Under the pieces are notes generated by a model, which was not told the origin of the DNA, searched no databases, and worked only from the letters and a program-made list of their open reading frames with translations. A program made the translations under genes and the position numbers. DNA of 18,666 nucleotides from Bacteroidota bacterium (GTDB lineage: Bacteria > Bacteroidota > Ignavibacteria > Ignavibacteriales > Ignavibacteriaceae). The stretch's first letter is position 1; each line of letters starts with the position of its first letter. Where the stretch lies: positions 1 through 18,666 of the forward strand of contig JAEXTR010000375.1 of assembly GCA_023406915.1 (NCBI GenBank). Reading direction: 5' to 3'. Shown piece by piece: positions 1 to 7,156 of this stretch.

Positions 1-1315
1 GTGATATTGTGGCACTAATGATAATGGTCAGCATCAAAGGCAAAATGATATTATAATTATTTGTCAGTTCGAATACCATAATAAGAGCAGTCAGTGAGGC
101 GTGAGTATTACCCGCTACAACTGCTGCCATGCCAACCAAGGCGTATGCTCCGGGAGATACCCCTAGCTCAGGAAAGAAATAATTAATAGCCTGTCCAAAT
201 GCACCACCAAGCATTGCTCCCGTAAACAGACTGGGAGCAAATGTGCCACCATTCCCCCCACTGCCAATCGTAAAACCAGTAGCAATTGGTTTAAATATCA
301 TCAGGAGCAGGAGCATCCAAAATGGAGCACTATTGTACAGAGAACTATCTATATACTTATAGGTAAAGCCGTACACCCCAGGTAACCACAATCCAATTAT
401 TCCTACAAATAGACCTCCGATAGCAGGTTTCCAATAAGCAGGGATTTTCTTTAATCTATCAAAACCTTTATCGATCAGTAAAAACACTTTGACAAAATAG
501 ATACTTACCGCAGCGGAAATAATACCAAGTAAAATATAAAACAAATACTCTATATTGTTTAATAATTGATACTTAGGAATTTTGAATGATGGTTCATCTC
601 CTAAAAAATAGTGAGAGACTACAGTACCAAAAACAGATGCAATTATGATCGGAGAAAAGGACTTTGCATTAAATGAACGAAGAATAATCTCCATAGCAAA
701 CAATGCTCCGCCAAGTGGAGTATTGAATGCAGCAGAGAGACCCGCAGCTGCTCCACATCCAACCAGAATTCTTAGTCTTTCAGAAGATAGGTTAAGAACC
801 TGACCAAATGAACTGCCAATAGCAGCACCTATTTGAACGATTGGACCTTCTTTTCCTCCTGCTCCACCGGAACCAATACTCACCGCTGCCTGAACTGTCT
901 TTAATACAGAAACAAACGGTTTAATTACCCCTCCTCTTGTCGCGACAGCCACAATTACTGAAGGTATTCCTTCAGACTTCTCCCCTTTTTCAAACACAAA
1001 AGAGAGAATTCCAACAATTAAACCACCAATTGCAGGGAGCAGAATGATACCAATAATTGAGAGTACTGAGATACCCTGAAAAATCTGTTCATTGATATAG
1101 GATTTTGAATGGGTGAAGAAGATTTCATAAAAGAATGCTATGGACTCGTGAAAGACAACTGCTCCTAAACCACACAGAATTCCTGTAATTCCACCAAGAA
1201 TCAGTAAAGTTGCTTCCTGGGTGAAGCCAAGTGAGTTACCAAAATCCGATAAACGGGTACGGATTTTTTCTGTTCTCCGAAGGAGACTCCGGAAATCAGG
1301 TTTTCTAATACGAAT
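1..1315 (-). CDS. ClC-family chloride channel/transporter, C-terminus cut by window edge
   Basis: The reverse strand stays open from a stop at 1367-1369 to the window edge and encodes a polytopic membrane protein of the ClC family, which moves chloride by channel or H+/Cl- exchange. Visible family signatures are GSGGAGGKEGP (the GxEGP motif with the gating glutamate) and GSGGNGGTFAPSLFTGA (the GxFxP motif). The last residues seen are the hydrophobic LPLMLTIIISATIS, so the end of the membrane domain and any CBS domains lie outside the window. The start is uncertain. No ATG, GTG or CTG codon occurs in the plausible N-terminal region; the first in-frame methionine is deep inside, in ALFAMEII. 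I place the start at ATT 1315, nine bases after AGGAG at 1325-1329; TTG at 1357 is the alternative. Either start overlaps the end of the 3-hydroxybutyryl-CoA dehydrogenase gene. The first filter motif reads SEGIP instead of the usual GSGIP or GxGxP. Family assignment is firm; the ion carried and the start are not. Confidence 0.9.
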   Translation of the reverse strand, partial: MRIRKPDFRSLLRRTEKIRTRLSDFGNSLGFTQEATLLILGGITGILCGLGAVVFHESIAFFYEIFFTHSKSYINEQIFQGISVLSIIGIILLPAIGGLIVGILSFVFEKGEKSEGIPSVIVAVATRGGVIKPFVSVLKTVQAAVSIGSGGAGGKEGPIVQIGAAIGSSFGQVLNLSSERLRILVGCGAAAGLSAAFNTPLGGALFAMEIILRSFNAKSFSPIIIASVFGTVVSHYFLGDEPSFKIPKYQLLNNIEYLFYILLGIISAAVSIYFVKVFLLIDKGFDRLKKIPAYWKPAIGGLFVGIIGLWLPGVYGFTYKYIDSSLYNSAPFWMLLLLMIFKPIATGFTIGSGGNGGTFAPSLFTGAMLGGAFGQAINYFFPELGVSPGAYALVGMAAVVAGNTHASLTALIMVFELTNNYNIILPLMLTIIISATIS

Positions 1316-2147
1316 AGAACCCTTCTCCTGTTTTTCTTCCCAATTTACCGGCAGCAACCATCTTTTTTAACAATGGACATGGCCGGTATTTCGGATCATT
1401 AAAACCGTTATACAGAACTTCCATAATCGCCAGACAAACATCCAGCCCAATGAAATCTGCAAGGGTCAACGGTCCCATAGGATGATTCATACCCAGTTTC
1501 ATGACCGCATCAATATCTTCCTTGTTTGCAACTCCTTCCATGAGCGCAAATATTGCCTCATTAATCATGGGCATCAATATCCGGTTTGAAACAAAACCAG
1601 GACAGTCATTCACTTCAACAGGTACTTTTTCGATCTTGACGGCAACATCCCGGATAACAGAAAACGTCTCGTCGGAGGTTGAATATCCCCTGATGAGTTC
1701 CACTAACTTCATGACTGGCACTGGGTTCATGAAATGCATTCCAATAAAGCGTTCAGGCCGGCTGACTACTGATAATTCAGTAATCGAAATTGAAGATGTA
1801 TTTGATGCAAAAATACATGAGGGTTGGATCAATGGTTCCAGGGTTTTGAAAATATGAAGTTTGGCATCCTTATTTTCGTAAATTGCTTCAACAACCAGAT
1901 CGGTTTCTCTGTGGGTATTCTCTATCCCTACTACTGGTTCAATTCCTTTCAGAGCAAGGTCCAACTGTTCGGCTGAAATAGTTTCCTTCTTCAGCATTCT
2001 GTTCAGATTCATTTTAATCTGCTCGTATGCCTTCTCAAAAATCTTCATGTCTGTTTCAACCAGCTGAACCTGGTAACCGTGCAATGCAAACACTGTAACG
2101 ATACCATTGCCCATAGTACCGCCGCCAACCACGGCAATTCTCTTCAT
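1305..2147 (-). CDS. hbd: 3-hydroxybutyryl-CoA dehydrogenase
   Basis: This 280-aa protein matches the usual length of the single-function 3-hydroxyacyl-CoA dehydrogenases. These cytoplasmic enzymes interconvert acetoacetyl-CoA and 3-hydroxybutyryl-CoA with NAD(P)H, in butyrate or PHB-type metabolism or beta-oxidation. The N-terminus carries the dinucleotide-binding loop GGGTMGNG at residues 8-15. The catalytic set seen in clostridial Hbd is recognisable: Ser/Thr in SNTSS (115-119), His138 in GMHFMNP, Glu150 in KLVE, and Asn188 in CPGFVSNRI. The C-terminal helical dimerisation domain contains NHPMGPLTLADFIGLD. The ATG at 2147 is preceded by AAAGGTG, an acceptable ribosome binding site. It follows the delta'-like gene after 24 bases, and its 3' end overlaps the start region of the ClC gene. 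No thiolase or crotonase lies beside it, so the exact pathway cannot be read from context. Confidence 0.93.
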   Translation of the reverse strand: MKRIAVVGGGTMGNGIVTVFALHGYQVQLVETDMKIFEKAYEQIKMNLNRMLKKETISAEQLDLALKGIEPVVGIENTHRETDLVVEAIYENKDAKLHIFKTLEPLIQPSCIFASNTSSISITELSVVSRPERFIGMHFMNPVPVMKLVELIRGYSTSDETFSVIRDVAVKIEKVPVEVNDCPGFVSNRILMPMINEAIFALMEGVANKEDIDAVMKLGMNHPMGPLTLADFIGLDVCLAIMEVLYNGFNDPKYRPCPLLKKMVAAGKLGRKTGEGFYSY

Positions 2148-2171
2148 AATAACACCTTTGTTGTTGAATGA

Positions 2172-3362
2172 CTATTTTTTCAGTACATCATTTGTAATAG
2201 ATGCAAGCTCTAATATAACATTGGTAAGCGCAATATTCAAGTTTGCATTATTATTCTGTAGGAGTGAATCAATATATTCGAGGCGGTCCATGACGGTGAG
2301 TAAATTAATATCGTGGAATCGTTGAAAGAACTTTTCGAAGGTATCCCTGTGTTCCTGATAATAAAGAATCTTCTCCCCCCTTCTGTACCGTTCAAAATCA
2401 TTTAACCAGTAGAGCATGAAGCGAATCAGATATGCCACATTTTTTCTGTCCTCACCTTTAAGAAAGGCTTCCAACTCAGTAAGTGCAGTGGCAAATTTCT
2501 GCCCCATCGACATACGGAGGATGACAATAGTTTTCTGAATAATCTCTTCTATTCCAGCTTCAGCAAGGTGCAATGCAGAATCAAGCGATCCACCAGCAAA
2601 TGGGGCAATTTCCTGAGCTTCCATTGGATCAAAGTCAAAATAGTGTCGCAGGATATGGGCAATCTCTTCAGGCTTCAATGGTTCGGCGGGAATGATCCAG
2701 CACCGCGAACGAATGGTCTCTTTCAGCGCACTTGCATCTGAGGTAGTAAGAATAAATAGCGAGTTGGCAGGCGGTTCTTCCAGGTTTTTCAGAAGTGCAT
2801 TTTGAGCAGCCTCATTCATTTGCTCAGCATTACTGATGATTACTGAACGATAAACTCCTGGTTCCATTGAAGTTGAGAAATATCTTGTTATATCCCTGAT
2901 GCTGTTAATTCGGATATCATTTGCGCGGGGAATTTGAATGCGATGATAGGGGTTCTGGTTTCTTGCCTCAAGTTCTTCCTTCACCAGTTTGAAATCAGCA
3001 GCAGATAGTTTATCAAGAGGTTTGTCATCTGAGGACTCATTTTTTCCCGTAGGAAGTGCGCAAATCAATTTGATATACAGTCTATCGTGGGAATTGAAGA
3101 ATGGTTCCTGAAATGACATTTCAGCACTGGATTCATCACCGAACATAGAATCCATCCCGGAATCAAAATGAGATTCATGAAGATGGTTATTCAGAAGATT
3201 AGCAAAACGGATGGCAAGAAAGTCCTTACCAACACCTTTCAGACCCGAAATAATTATTGCTTGCGGTTTTCTGTCTGAATCCAGAAAACCGCTTAAAATA
3301 TTCTTGACACTATGCTGTCCCTGGATCCCCTCCCAATAGTATTGCCGGGTATTTGCGGACAT
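2172..3362 (-). CDS. holB: DNA polymerase III clamp-loader delta'-like subunit
   Basis: A 396-aa AAA+ protein of the clamp-loader delta' type, which helps open the sliding clamp and load it on primed DNA. The P-loop region is GLKGVGKD at 40-47; the Ser/Thr that should follow the lysine is Asp47, so ATP hydrolysis is doubtful, as is usual for delta'. The typical delta' stretch NALLKNLEEPP is at 188-198, followed by a sensor-1-like FILTTSD and the SRC motif at 219-221. The four-cysteine zinc module found in many DnaX/HolB proteins is absent. Its place is taken by an acidic, low-complexity insert at about 60-130 rich in Asp, Glu, Ser and Met. The C-terminal half is helical, as expected for the collar domain. 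The ATG at 3362 has no clear Shine-Dalgarno sequence and lies eight bases after the DUF2795 stop, so the two are probably cotranscribed. A gamma/tau identity is less likely because catalytic ATPase residues are missing. Confidence 0.85.
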   Translation of the reverse strand: MSANTRQYYWEGIQGQHSVKNILSGFLDSDRKPQAIIISGLKGVGKDFLAIRFANLLNNHLHESHFDSGMDSMFGDESSAEMSFQEPFFNSHDRLYIKLICALPTGKNESSDDKPLDKLSAADFKLVKEELEARNQNPYHRIQIPRANDIRINSIRDITRYFSTSMEPGVYRSVIISNAEQMNEAAQNALLKNLEEPPANSLFILTTSDASALKETIRSRCWIIPAEPLKPEEIAHILRHYFDFDPMEAQEIAPFAGGSLDSALHLAEAGIEEIIQKTIVILRMSMGQKFATALTELEAFLKGEDRKNVAYLIRFMLYWLNDFERYRRGEKILYYQEHRDTFEKFFQRFHDINLLTVMDRLEYIDSLLQNNNANLNIALTNVILELASITNDVLKK

Positions 3363-3370
3363 AGAAAAAA

Positions 3371-3592
3371 CTAGTATTCGTCTTCGTTTGGATAAAAATC
3401 TTCATCAGTTGGGTAATCAGGCCAGATATCCTCAATGCCCTCATAAAGTTCTTCTGAATCCTCAAGCTCTTTGAGATTTTCAAAAACTTCATTTGGTACA
3501 CCTATACGTTCAGCGTAATCCAGCAACTCCTCTTTTGTTGCAGGCCAGGGTGCATCGTCTAAATACCGTGCGAGTTCAATAGTCCAGATCAT
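3371..3592 (-). CDS. DUF2795 domain small acidic protein
   Basis: A 73-aa protein, very acidic at its C-terminus, matching the DUF2795 family. The N-terminal part (LARYLDDAPWPATKEELLDYAER, about residues 7-29) and the IEDIWPDYPTDEDF segment near the end are typical of family members in Bacteroidota, Chlorobi and Ignavibacteria. Their function is unknown. There is no signal peptide or membrane segment, so it should be cytoplasmic. It sits 15 bases after the M23 peptidase stop and 8 bases before the delta'-like gene. No clear Shine-Dalgarno sequence precedes the ATG. The family call rests on recalled sequence similarity; nothing in the sequence points to a biochemical role. Confidence 0.85.
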   Translation of the reverse strand: MIWTIELARYLDDAPWPATKEELLDYAERIGVPNEVFENLKELEDSEELYEGIEDIWPDYPTDEDFYPNEDEY

Positions 3593-3607
3593 ATAAAGTT
3601 CAACCGT

Positions 3608-4522
3608 CTATTTGTCAGATTGGAGTGATAAAACAGTCTTATCATTAAAAATAAATTCGATAGGATCAAGGTTTGTCCCATTATGTGTTACTTCATAATG
3701 GAGGTGTGGTCCAGTGGAAAGACCGGTATTCCCGGTTTTACCAATCAATGCACCACGCTTAACCTTTTGTCCCTCAGTGACATCCGTTTTTGAAAGGTGT
3801 GCGTACAAAGTACGATAACCAAATCCATGATCGATTTCAACTGCAATGCCATAGTCCTTTTTCGGACCGGCAAATAGTACGACACCGTCACCGGTAGCAG
3901 TCACGGGAGTACCGACATCAGCAATTATATCAAGACCGGCATGAAAATGCCTCATTCCGGAAAAAGGATGAACCCTGATACCGAAAGAACTTGAATAACT
4001 GCCTTCACATGGCTTGATAGCGGGGATAGCACTGAAGAGCTCTCTCCGCTGCAGAGATGCTGTGTAGATCTCTGAAAGATTCTGCTTCTGCAGATCAAAC
4101 TTCCTTTGTACGATATCCAAAACCGAAGATGCCTGATGGAGCATATCCTTACTGGAACCGCCAAGGAGATCAATTTTATTGTCAAAATATCCACCGCCAA
4201 CACCAACCGGTATCTCTTCTTTTGAGAGTGGTTGCAGGCTCATTGCGAGGCGCATATCATTGTTTTTAGCCAGCAGACTATCAAAGCCGGCATTTAATTG
4301 TTCCATTGCTACGGTCATTTTCTCAAGCTGCTCCTTCAGCAGAGCATTTTCTTGTTCGATGTTCTTAATGCCAAGGAAGTTATTGAACAGCAAGCTTCCA
4401 AGATATAACAGTAGAAATGCAACCATTAATACAGATACGACACCCCCGAAGAGCTTAAGTCGCGGATTCTCTATTTCAACAATCTGTAACTTAGATAGTT
4501 TTACAAAGAATATTTTTTTCAT
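3608..4522 (-). CDS. M23-family envelope metallopeptidase, membrane anchored
   Basis: A 304-aa protein with a short basic N-terminus, one transmembrane segment at about 27-47, a coiled-coil-like region at about 53-95, and a C-terminal LytM/M23 peptidase domain at about 175-292. These enzymes cut peptide crosslinks in peptidoglycan or regulate amidases from the periplasm. Zinc ligands are visible as His194 and Asp198 in HAGLD and His275 in PHLHYEV; His242 in YAHLS is the expected second catalytic histidine. All key residues are present, so it is probably an active enzyme and not a degenerate EnvC/NlpD-type activator. The TM plus coiled coil plus M23 layout is common in FCB bacteria. The ATG at 4522 has no recognisable Shine-Dalgarno sequence. 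A candidate promoter lies about 80 bases upstream. It probably heads the transcript that continues into the DUF2795, delta' and hbd genes. Confidence 0.92.
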   Translation of the reverse strand: MKKIFFVKLSKLQIVEIENPRLKLFGGVVSVLMVAFLLLYLGSLLFNNFLGIKNIEQENALLKEQLEKMTVAMEQLNAGFDSLLAKNNDMRLAMSLQPLSKEEIPVGVGGGYFDNKIDLLGGSSKDMLHQASSVLDIVQRKFDLQKQNLSEIYTASLQRRELFSAIPAIKPCEGSYSSSFGIRVHPFSGMRHFHAGLDIIADVGTPVTATGDGVVLFAGPKKDYGIAVEIDHGFGYRTLYAHLSKTDVTEGQKVKRGALIGKTGNTGLSTGPHLHYEVTHNGTNLDPIEFIFNDKTVLSLQSDK

Positions 4523-4560
4523 ATTAGAAGGCGAAAATAACCAATTAGATTCAAATAGAA

Positions 4561-4576
4561 AAGGTAAAAATACCTT
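4561..4576 (-). terminator. weak hairpin after ccdA, possible terminator of the arsenic operon
   Basis: The two arms are AAGGTA (4561-4566) and TACCTT (4571-4576), with a four-base A/T loop. Read on the minus strand, the hairpin is followed directly by TTTTCTATTTG, a U-rich tail in RNA. It lies about 70 bases past the ccdA stop. The stem is short (6 bp, extendable by G-U pairs), so termination may be leaky. Because it also lies downstream of the candidate M23-gene promoter, it could instead act as a leader structure of that transcript. Confidence 0.4.
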
Positions 4577-4600
4577 CCAAATCAGCTTTTATTATCCGCT

Positions 4601-4629
4601 ATTTTAGCACAAAAACGAAGAATATGTAA
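4601..4629 (-). promoter_or_regulatory. candidate promoter for the M23 peptidase gene
   Basis: On the minus strand TTACAT (4624-4629) and TAAAAT (4601-4606) are separated by exactly 17 bases, a sigma-70-like layout, inside the 126-base gap between ccdA and the M23 gene. If the host uses a Bacteroidota-type primary sigma factor, whose consensus differs, this match may be fortuitous. Confidence 0.35.
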
Positions 4630-4648
4630 TTATCCGGAGTTCAGCAGA

Positions 4649-5350
4649 CTATTGAACAGAATAAATCAGGTACACTCCCCCCAGGATTACCAGAATTCCG
4701 CAAACGCGCTTGATCCAAAGCAGTGCTTTAGATTCATCCGACCAGTCAAGATATTTCTGAACGAACTTTGTAAGAGTTCCGGCTAGTGTAATCACCGCAC
4801 AGTGACCTATACCGAAAGCTGCAAGGAGGAATATTGCTGAAAGTAGTTCAGTCCGGGCTGTTTGAAACACGATACCCAATACCGGAGCCATGTATGCAAA
4901 AGTGCATGGTCCCAGGGCAATCCCAAAAAGTAGTCCCAGTATCAATGCGGAGAGCATCCCTTTCGATCTGGTTTTTCGAAAACCAGACGCATTCCAATCT
5001 ATCTTGAGGACATCAAGCAAATAAAGCCCGACTACGAAAAAGATAACCGCCACAAGATAGTTTCCGGTGGTTCCGACATCCCCCATAAGCCTGCCTAATG
5101 AAGCAGTAATGACCCCAATTGCCGCGATTGTTATCAATATTCCCAAAGAGAAGATAAGCGAGATAGCGAATGTCCTCCCAAGGGTTATCCTGCCCTGAGA
5201 TGTGATAAAACCTACGACCAGTGGAATACTGGAAAGATGACAAGGAGAAAGAAGCACAGAGAGTACCCCCCATCCAAAGGACGCAAGCAGAGCAATCCAG
5301 TAGTTCTCATATAATGCCATACTGAGAAATGTAAATAGTTCTTCAATCAT
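4649..5350 (-). CDS. ccdA: CcdA-type transmembrane thiol-disulfide electron carrier
   Basis: A 233-aa polytopic membrane protein with about six hydrophobic segments, the size of minimal CcdA proteins (the DsbD transmembrane-domain family). These proteins take electrons from cytoplasmic thioredoxin and pass them across the inner membrane to an extracytoplasmic thioredoxin-fold partner. The two redox cysteines are in place: Cys37 in LLSPCHLSS in the first membrane segment and Cys149 in ALGPCTFAYMAP in the fourth. The gene is the last of the arsenic-operon series and starts 43 bases after the stop of an exported thioredoxin, its obvious partner. CcdA proteins usually serve cytochrome c maturation, but no cytochrome-maturation gene is in this window. 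A service to the arsenic genes is therefore a reasonable inference, not a demonstrated role. Confidence 0.88.
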   Translation of the reverse strand: MIEELFTFLSMALYENYWIALLASFGWGVLSVLLSPCHLSSIPLVVGFITSQGRITLGRTFAISLIFSLGILITIAAIGVITASLGRLMGDVGTTGNYLVAVIFFVVGLYLLDVLKIDWNASGFRKTRSKGMLSALILGLLFGIALGPCTFAYMAPVLGIVFQTARTELLSAIFLLAAFGIGHCAVITLAGTLTKFVQKYLDWSDESKALLWIKRVCGILVILGGVYLIYSVQ

Positions 5351-5393
5351 ACTGAGTCTTCTTCACGCGGAAATAACTGTTGTTCATGAAAGA

Positions 5394-5765
5394 TTAATTC
5401 TTTTTTGGCTTTAATCCTTTTCCCTGTAAAACCTTATCAATTTCCTTCTCCGGATAGAAACCTTCGTGCCTGTGGAACTCCTTCCCATTTTCATCAAGAA
5501 ACACCTGGGTTGGGATCAGCTGAATTCCATAAATCTGTGAGTATTTTTTTTGTTCAGGTTTCCAGACATCATAAAATATTACTTTAATCTGGTCGCCATA
5601 TTTCTCTTCAATTGCCTTCATCACTGGCTGCATTTGTTTACACGGAATACAATTTACAGAGCCGAGTTCCACAAAGGTTACCTTTGGTTTGCCAGTTTGT
5701 GAAAAACCTGTCTGTAAAAAGCAAAAGGTCAACAGAATAGTGATTAGGAATGATAGATGTTTCAT
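5394..5765 (-). CDS. exported thioredoxin-family protein with CIPC active site
   Basis: A 123-aa protein with an N-terminal signal peptide (about residues 1-22, ending near GFSQ) and a thioredoxin fold. The active site is Cys39-Ile-Pro-Cys42 in GSVNCIPCKQMQPV; the conserved cis-proline is Pro85 in LIPTQVF. It should act outside the cytoplasmic membrane as a reductant, or less likely an oxidant, of protein or small-molecule thiols. I chose the ATG at 5765 because AGGAGAT lies eight bases upstream. The longer reading from 5801 would add 12 residues in front of the signal peptide and abut the previous stop. It lies 36 bases after the small CxxC protein and 43 bases before ccdA. The pairing with CcdA suggests it receives electrons from that carrier. 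Its substrate is not evident. Confidence 0.9.
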   Translation of the reverse strand: MKHLSFLITILLTFCFLQTGFSQTGKPKVTFVELGSVNCIPCKQMQPVMKAIEEKYGDQIKVIFYDVWKPEQKKYSQIYGIQLIPTQVFLDENGKEFHRHEGFYPEKEIDKVLQGKGLKPKKN

Positions 5766-5801
5766 TTTACATCTCCTGACTTGTGTGGTGATCTGAATCA
5801 A

Positions 5802-6038
5802 CTATTCGTTGATCCACTTTAAAATATCTTCATCTTTCGGAATGATTCCCGAGCTCTTGACCTTTTCGTTAATCACGAGCCCAGGCGTCATCATGATACC
5901 GTACCCAACCATCTGTTCAATTTCGGTTACTTTCTCAACGGTTGCATCAATGTTATTACTCTTTACCAGTTCCCTGACTTTGTTCTCAAGATTCTGGCAT
6001 TTTTTACATCCGGTGCCAAGCACTTTAATACTTATCAT
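5802..6038 (-). CDS. small redox-active thioredoxin-fold protein (MTH895/TM0996 type)
   Basis: A 78-aa cytoplasmic protein matching the small thioredoxin-fold family typified by MTH895 and TM0996 (Thioredoxin_3 type). The redox site is Cys11-Lys-Lys-Cys14 in LGTGCKKCQNL, and Pro52 in MMTPGLVIN is the cis-proline position. There is no signal peptide. Aligned by eye without gaps, it matches the C-terminal domain of the arsenate reductase gene two genes upstream at 29 of 76 positions, so the two are paralogues. The ATG at 6038 is preceded by AAGGT. It lies 35 bases after acr3 and 36 before the exported thioredoxin. It may recycle ArsC, or pass electrons to CcdA; these are inferences. Such proteins are often found next to ArsP/YraQ-type permeases. 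Confidence 0.9.
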   Translation of the reverse strand: MISIKVLGTGCKKCQNLENKVRELVKSNNIDATVEKVTEIEQMVGYGIMMTPGLVINEKVKSSGIIPKDEDILKWINE

Positions 6039-6073
6039 TATGATTGTACCTTATTTTTCTCAATGATCTTGTT

Positions 6074-7156
6074 TTATGGGCAAATATCGGGTGACTTCAC
6101 GGTTCCCTCTTCAACGGTGACAAAATATCTCTTCTGTATCCATAGAGAGACATTCACCAATGCTATTAAGACAGGCACCTCAACTAAGGGACCAATAACA
6201 GCAGCAAAGGCTTCACCACTGTTTATTCCAAAGACAGCAATGGCAACCGCAATTGCCAGTTCAAAATTATTGCTTGCTGCTGTAAATGAAAGGGTTGCTG
6301 ATTTACTGTAATCGGCTCCGACTCGCTTCCCCATGTAGAAAGATACTAAAAACATAATCACAAAGTAAAAGAGGAGTGGAATTGCGATTCGCACCACATC
6401 GAGCGGTATCTTTACAATATACTCCCCTTTCAGGGAAAACATCACAACAATCGTAAACAGGAGTGCGATCAGCGTTATGGGTGATATCCGGGGTATGAAA
6501 ACCTTTTCATACCAGTCTTTTGATTTCAATTTGAGCAGAATGAATCTGGTCAACATTCCTGCAATAAACGGAATGCCAAGGTAAATAAAGACACTTTCAG
6601 CGATCTGACCAATGGTAATATCAACGGCAAAGGTCTGAAGTCCTAACCAGGATGGCAGAATGGTGAGAAAGACATACGCATATACTGAAAAAAACAACAC
6701 CTGAAAGATTGAGTTGAATGCCACTAACCCGGCAGCATATTCAGTATCCCCTTTTGCCAGTTCATTCCAGACTATCACCATCGCAATACATCTGGCAAGC
6801 CCGATCATTATGAGCCCTGCCATATATTCAGGGTAATCCTGCAAAAAGATTACTGCTAATAAAAACATTAAAACAGGACCAATGATCCAGTTCTGAATCA
6901 ACGATAACAGCAGCACCTTTATATTTTTGAAAACATCTGGTAATTCTTCATACTTTACTTTTGCAAGTGGCGGGTACATCATCAGGATTAACCCTACTGC
7001 GATCGGAATATTTGTTGTGCCGGACTCAAAAAAGGTCCAGAAAGCAACCACAGGCGGGAAAAAGTATCCAGAGAATACCCCAATCAGCATTGCCAAAAAA
7101 ATCCAAAGTGTGAGGTAACGGTCAAGAAACGAAAGTTTTTTAGATACGGTACTCAT
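6074..7156 (-). CDS. acr3: Acr3-type arsenite efflux transporter
   Basis: A 360-aa inner-membrane protein with about ten transmembrane segments, the normal size for Acr3 (ArsB/Acr3 BART-superfamily) permeases, which export arsenite driven by the proton-motive force. Diagnostic residues are Cys123 in IGLARCIAMVIVWN, the cysteine required for arsenite transport in Acr3, and the acidic motif GPLVEVPVLIAL in a late membrane segment. The segment SGTTNIPIAVGLILMMYPPLA near the N-terminus is also typical. Its ATG overlaps the ArsC-fusion stop by four bases (ATGA), indicating translational coupling between arsenate reduction and arsenite export. I see no defect. The distinction from the unrelated ArsB family is clear from these motifs. 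Confidence 0.95.
   Translation of the reverse strand: MSTVSKKLSFLDRYLTLWIFLAMLIGVFSGYFFPPVVAFWTFFESGTTNIPIAVGLILMMYPPLAKVKYEELPDVFKNIKVLLLSLIQNWIIGPVLMFLLAVIFLQDYPEYMAGLIMIGLARCIAMVIVWNELAKGDTEYAAGLVAFNSIFQVLFFSVYAYVFLTILPSWLGLQTFAVDITIGQIAESVFIYLGIPFIAGMLTRFILLKLKSKDWYEKVFIPRISPITLIALLFTIVVMFSLKGEYIVKIPLDVVRIAIPLLFYFVIMFLVSFYMGKRVGADYSKSATLSFTAASNNFELAIAVAIAVFGINSGEAFAAVIGPLVEVPVLIALVNVSLWIQKRYFVTVEEGTVKSPDICP

Noticed and set aside
4179..4607. 142-codon plus-strand frame reaching into the M23/ccdA gap
   Set aside because: Mostly antisense to the M23 peptidase gene, without family resemblance.
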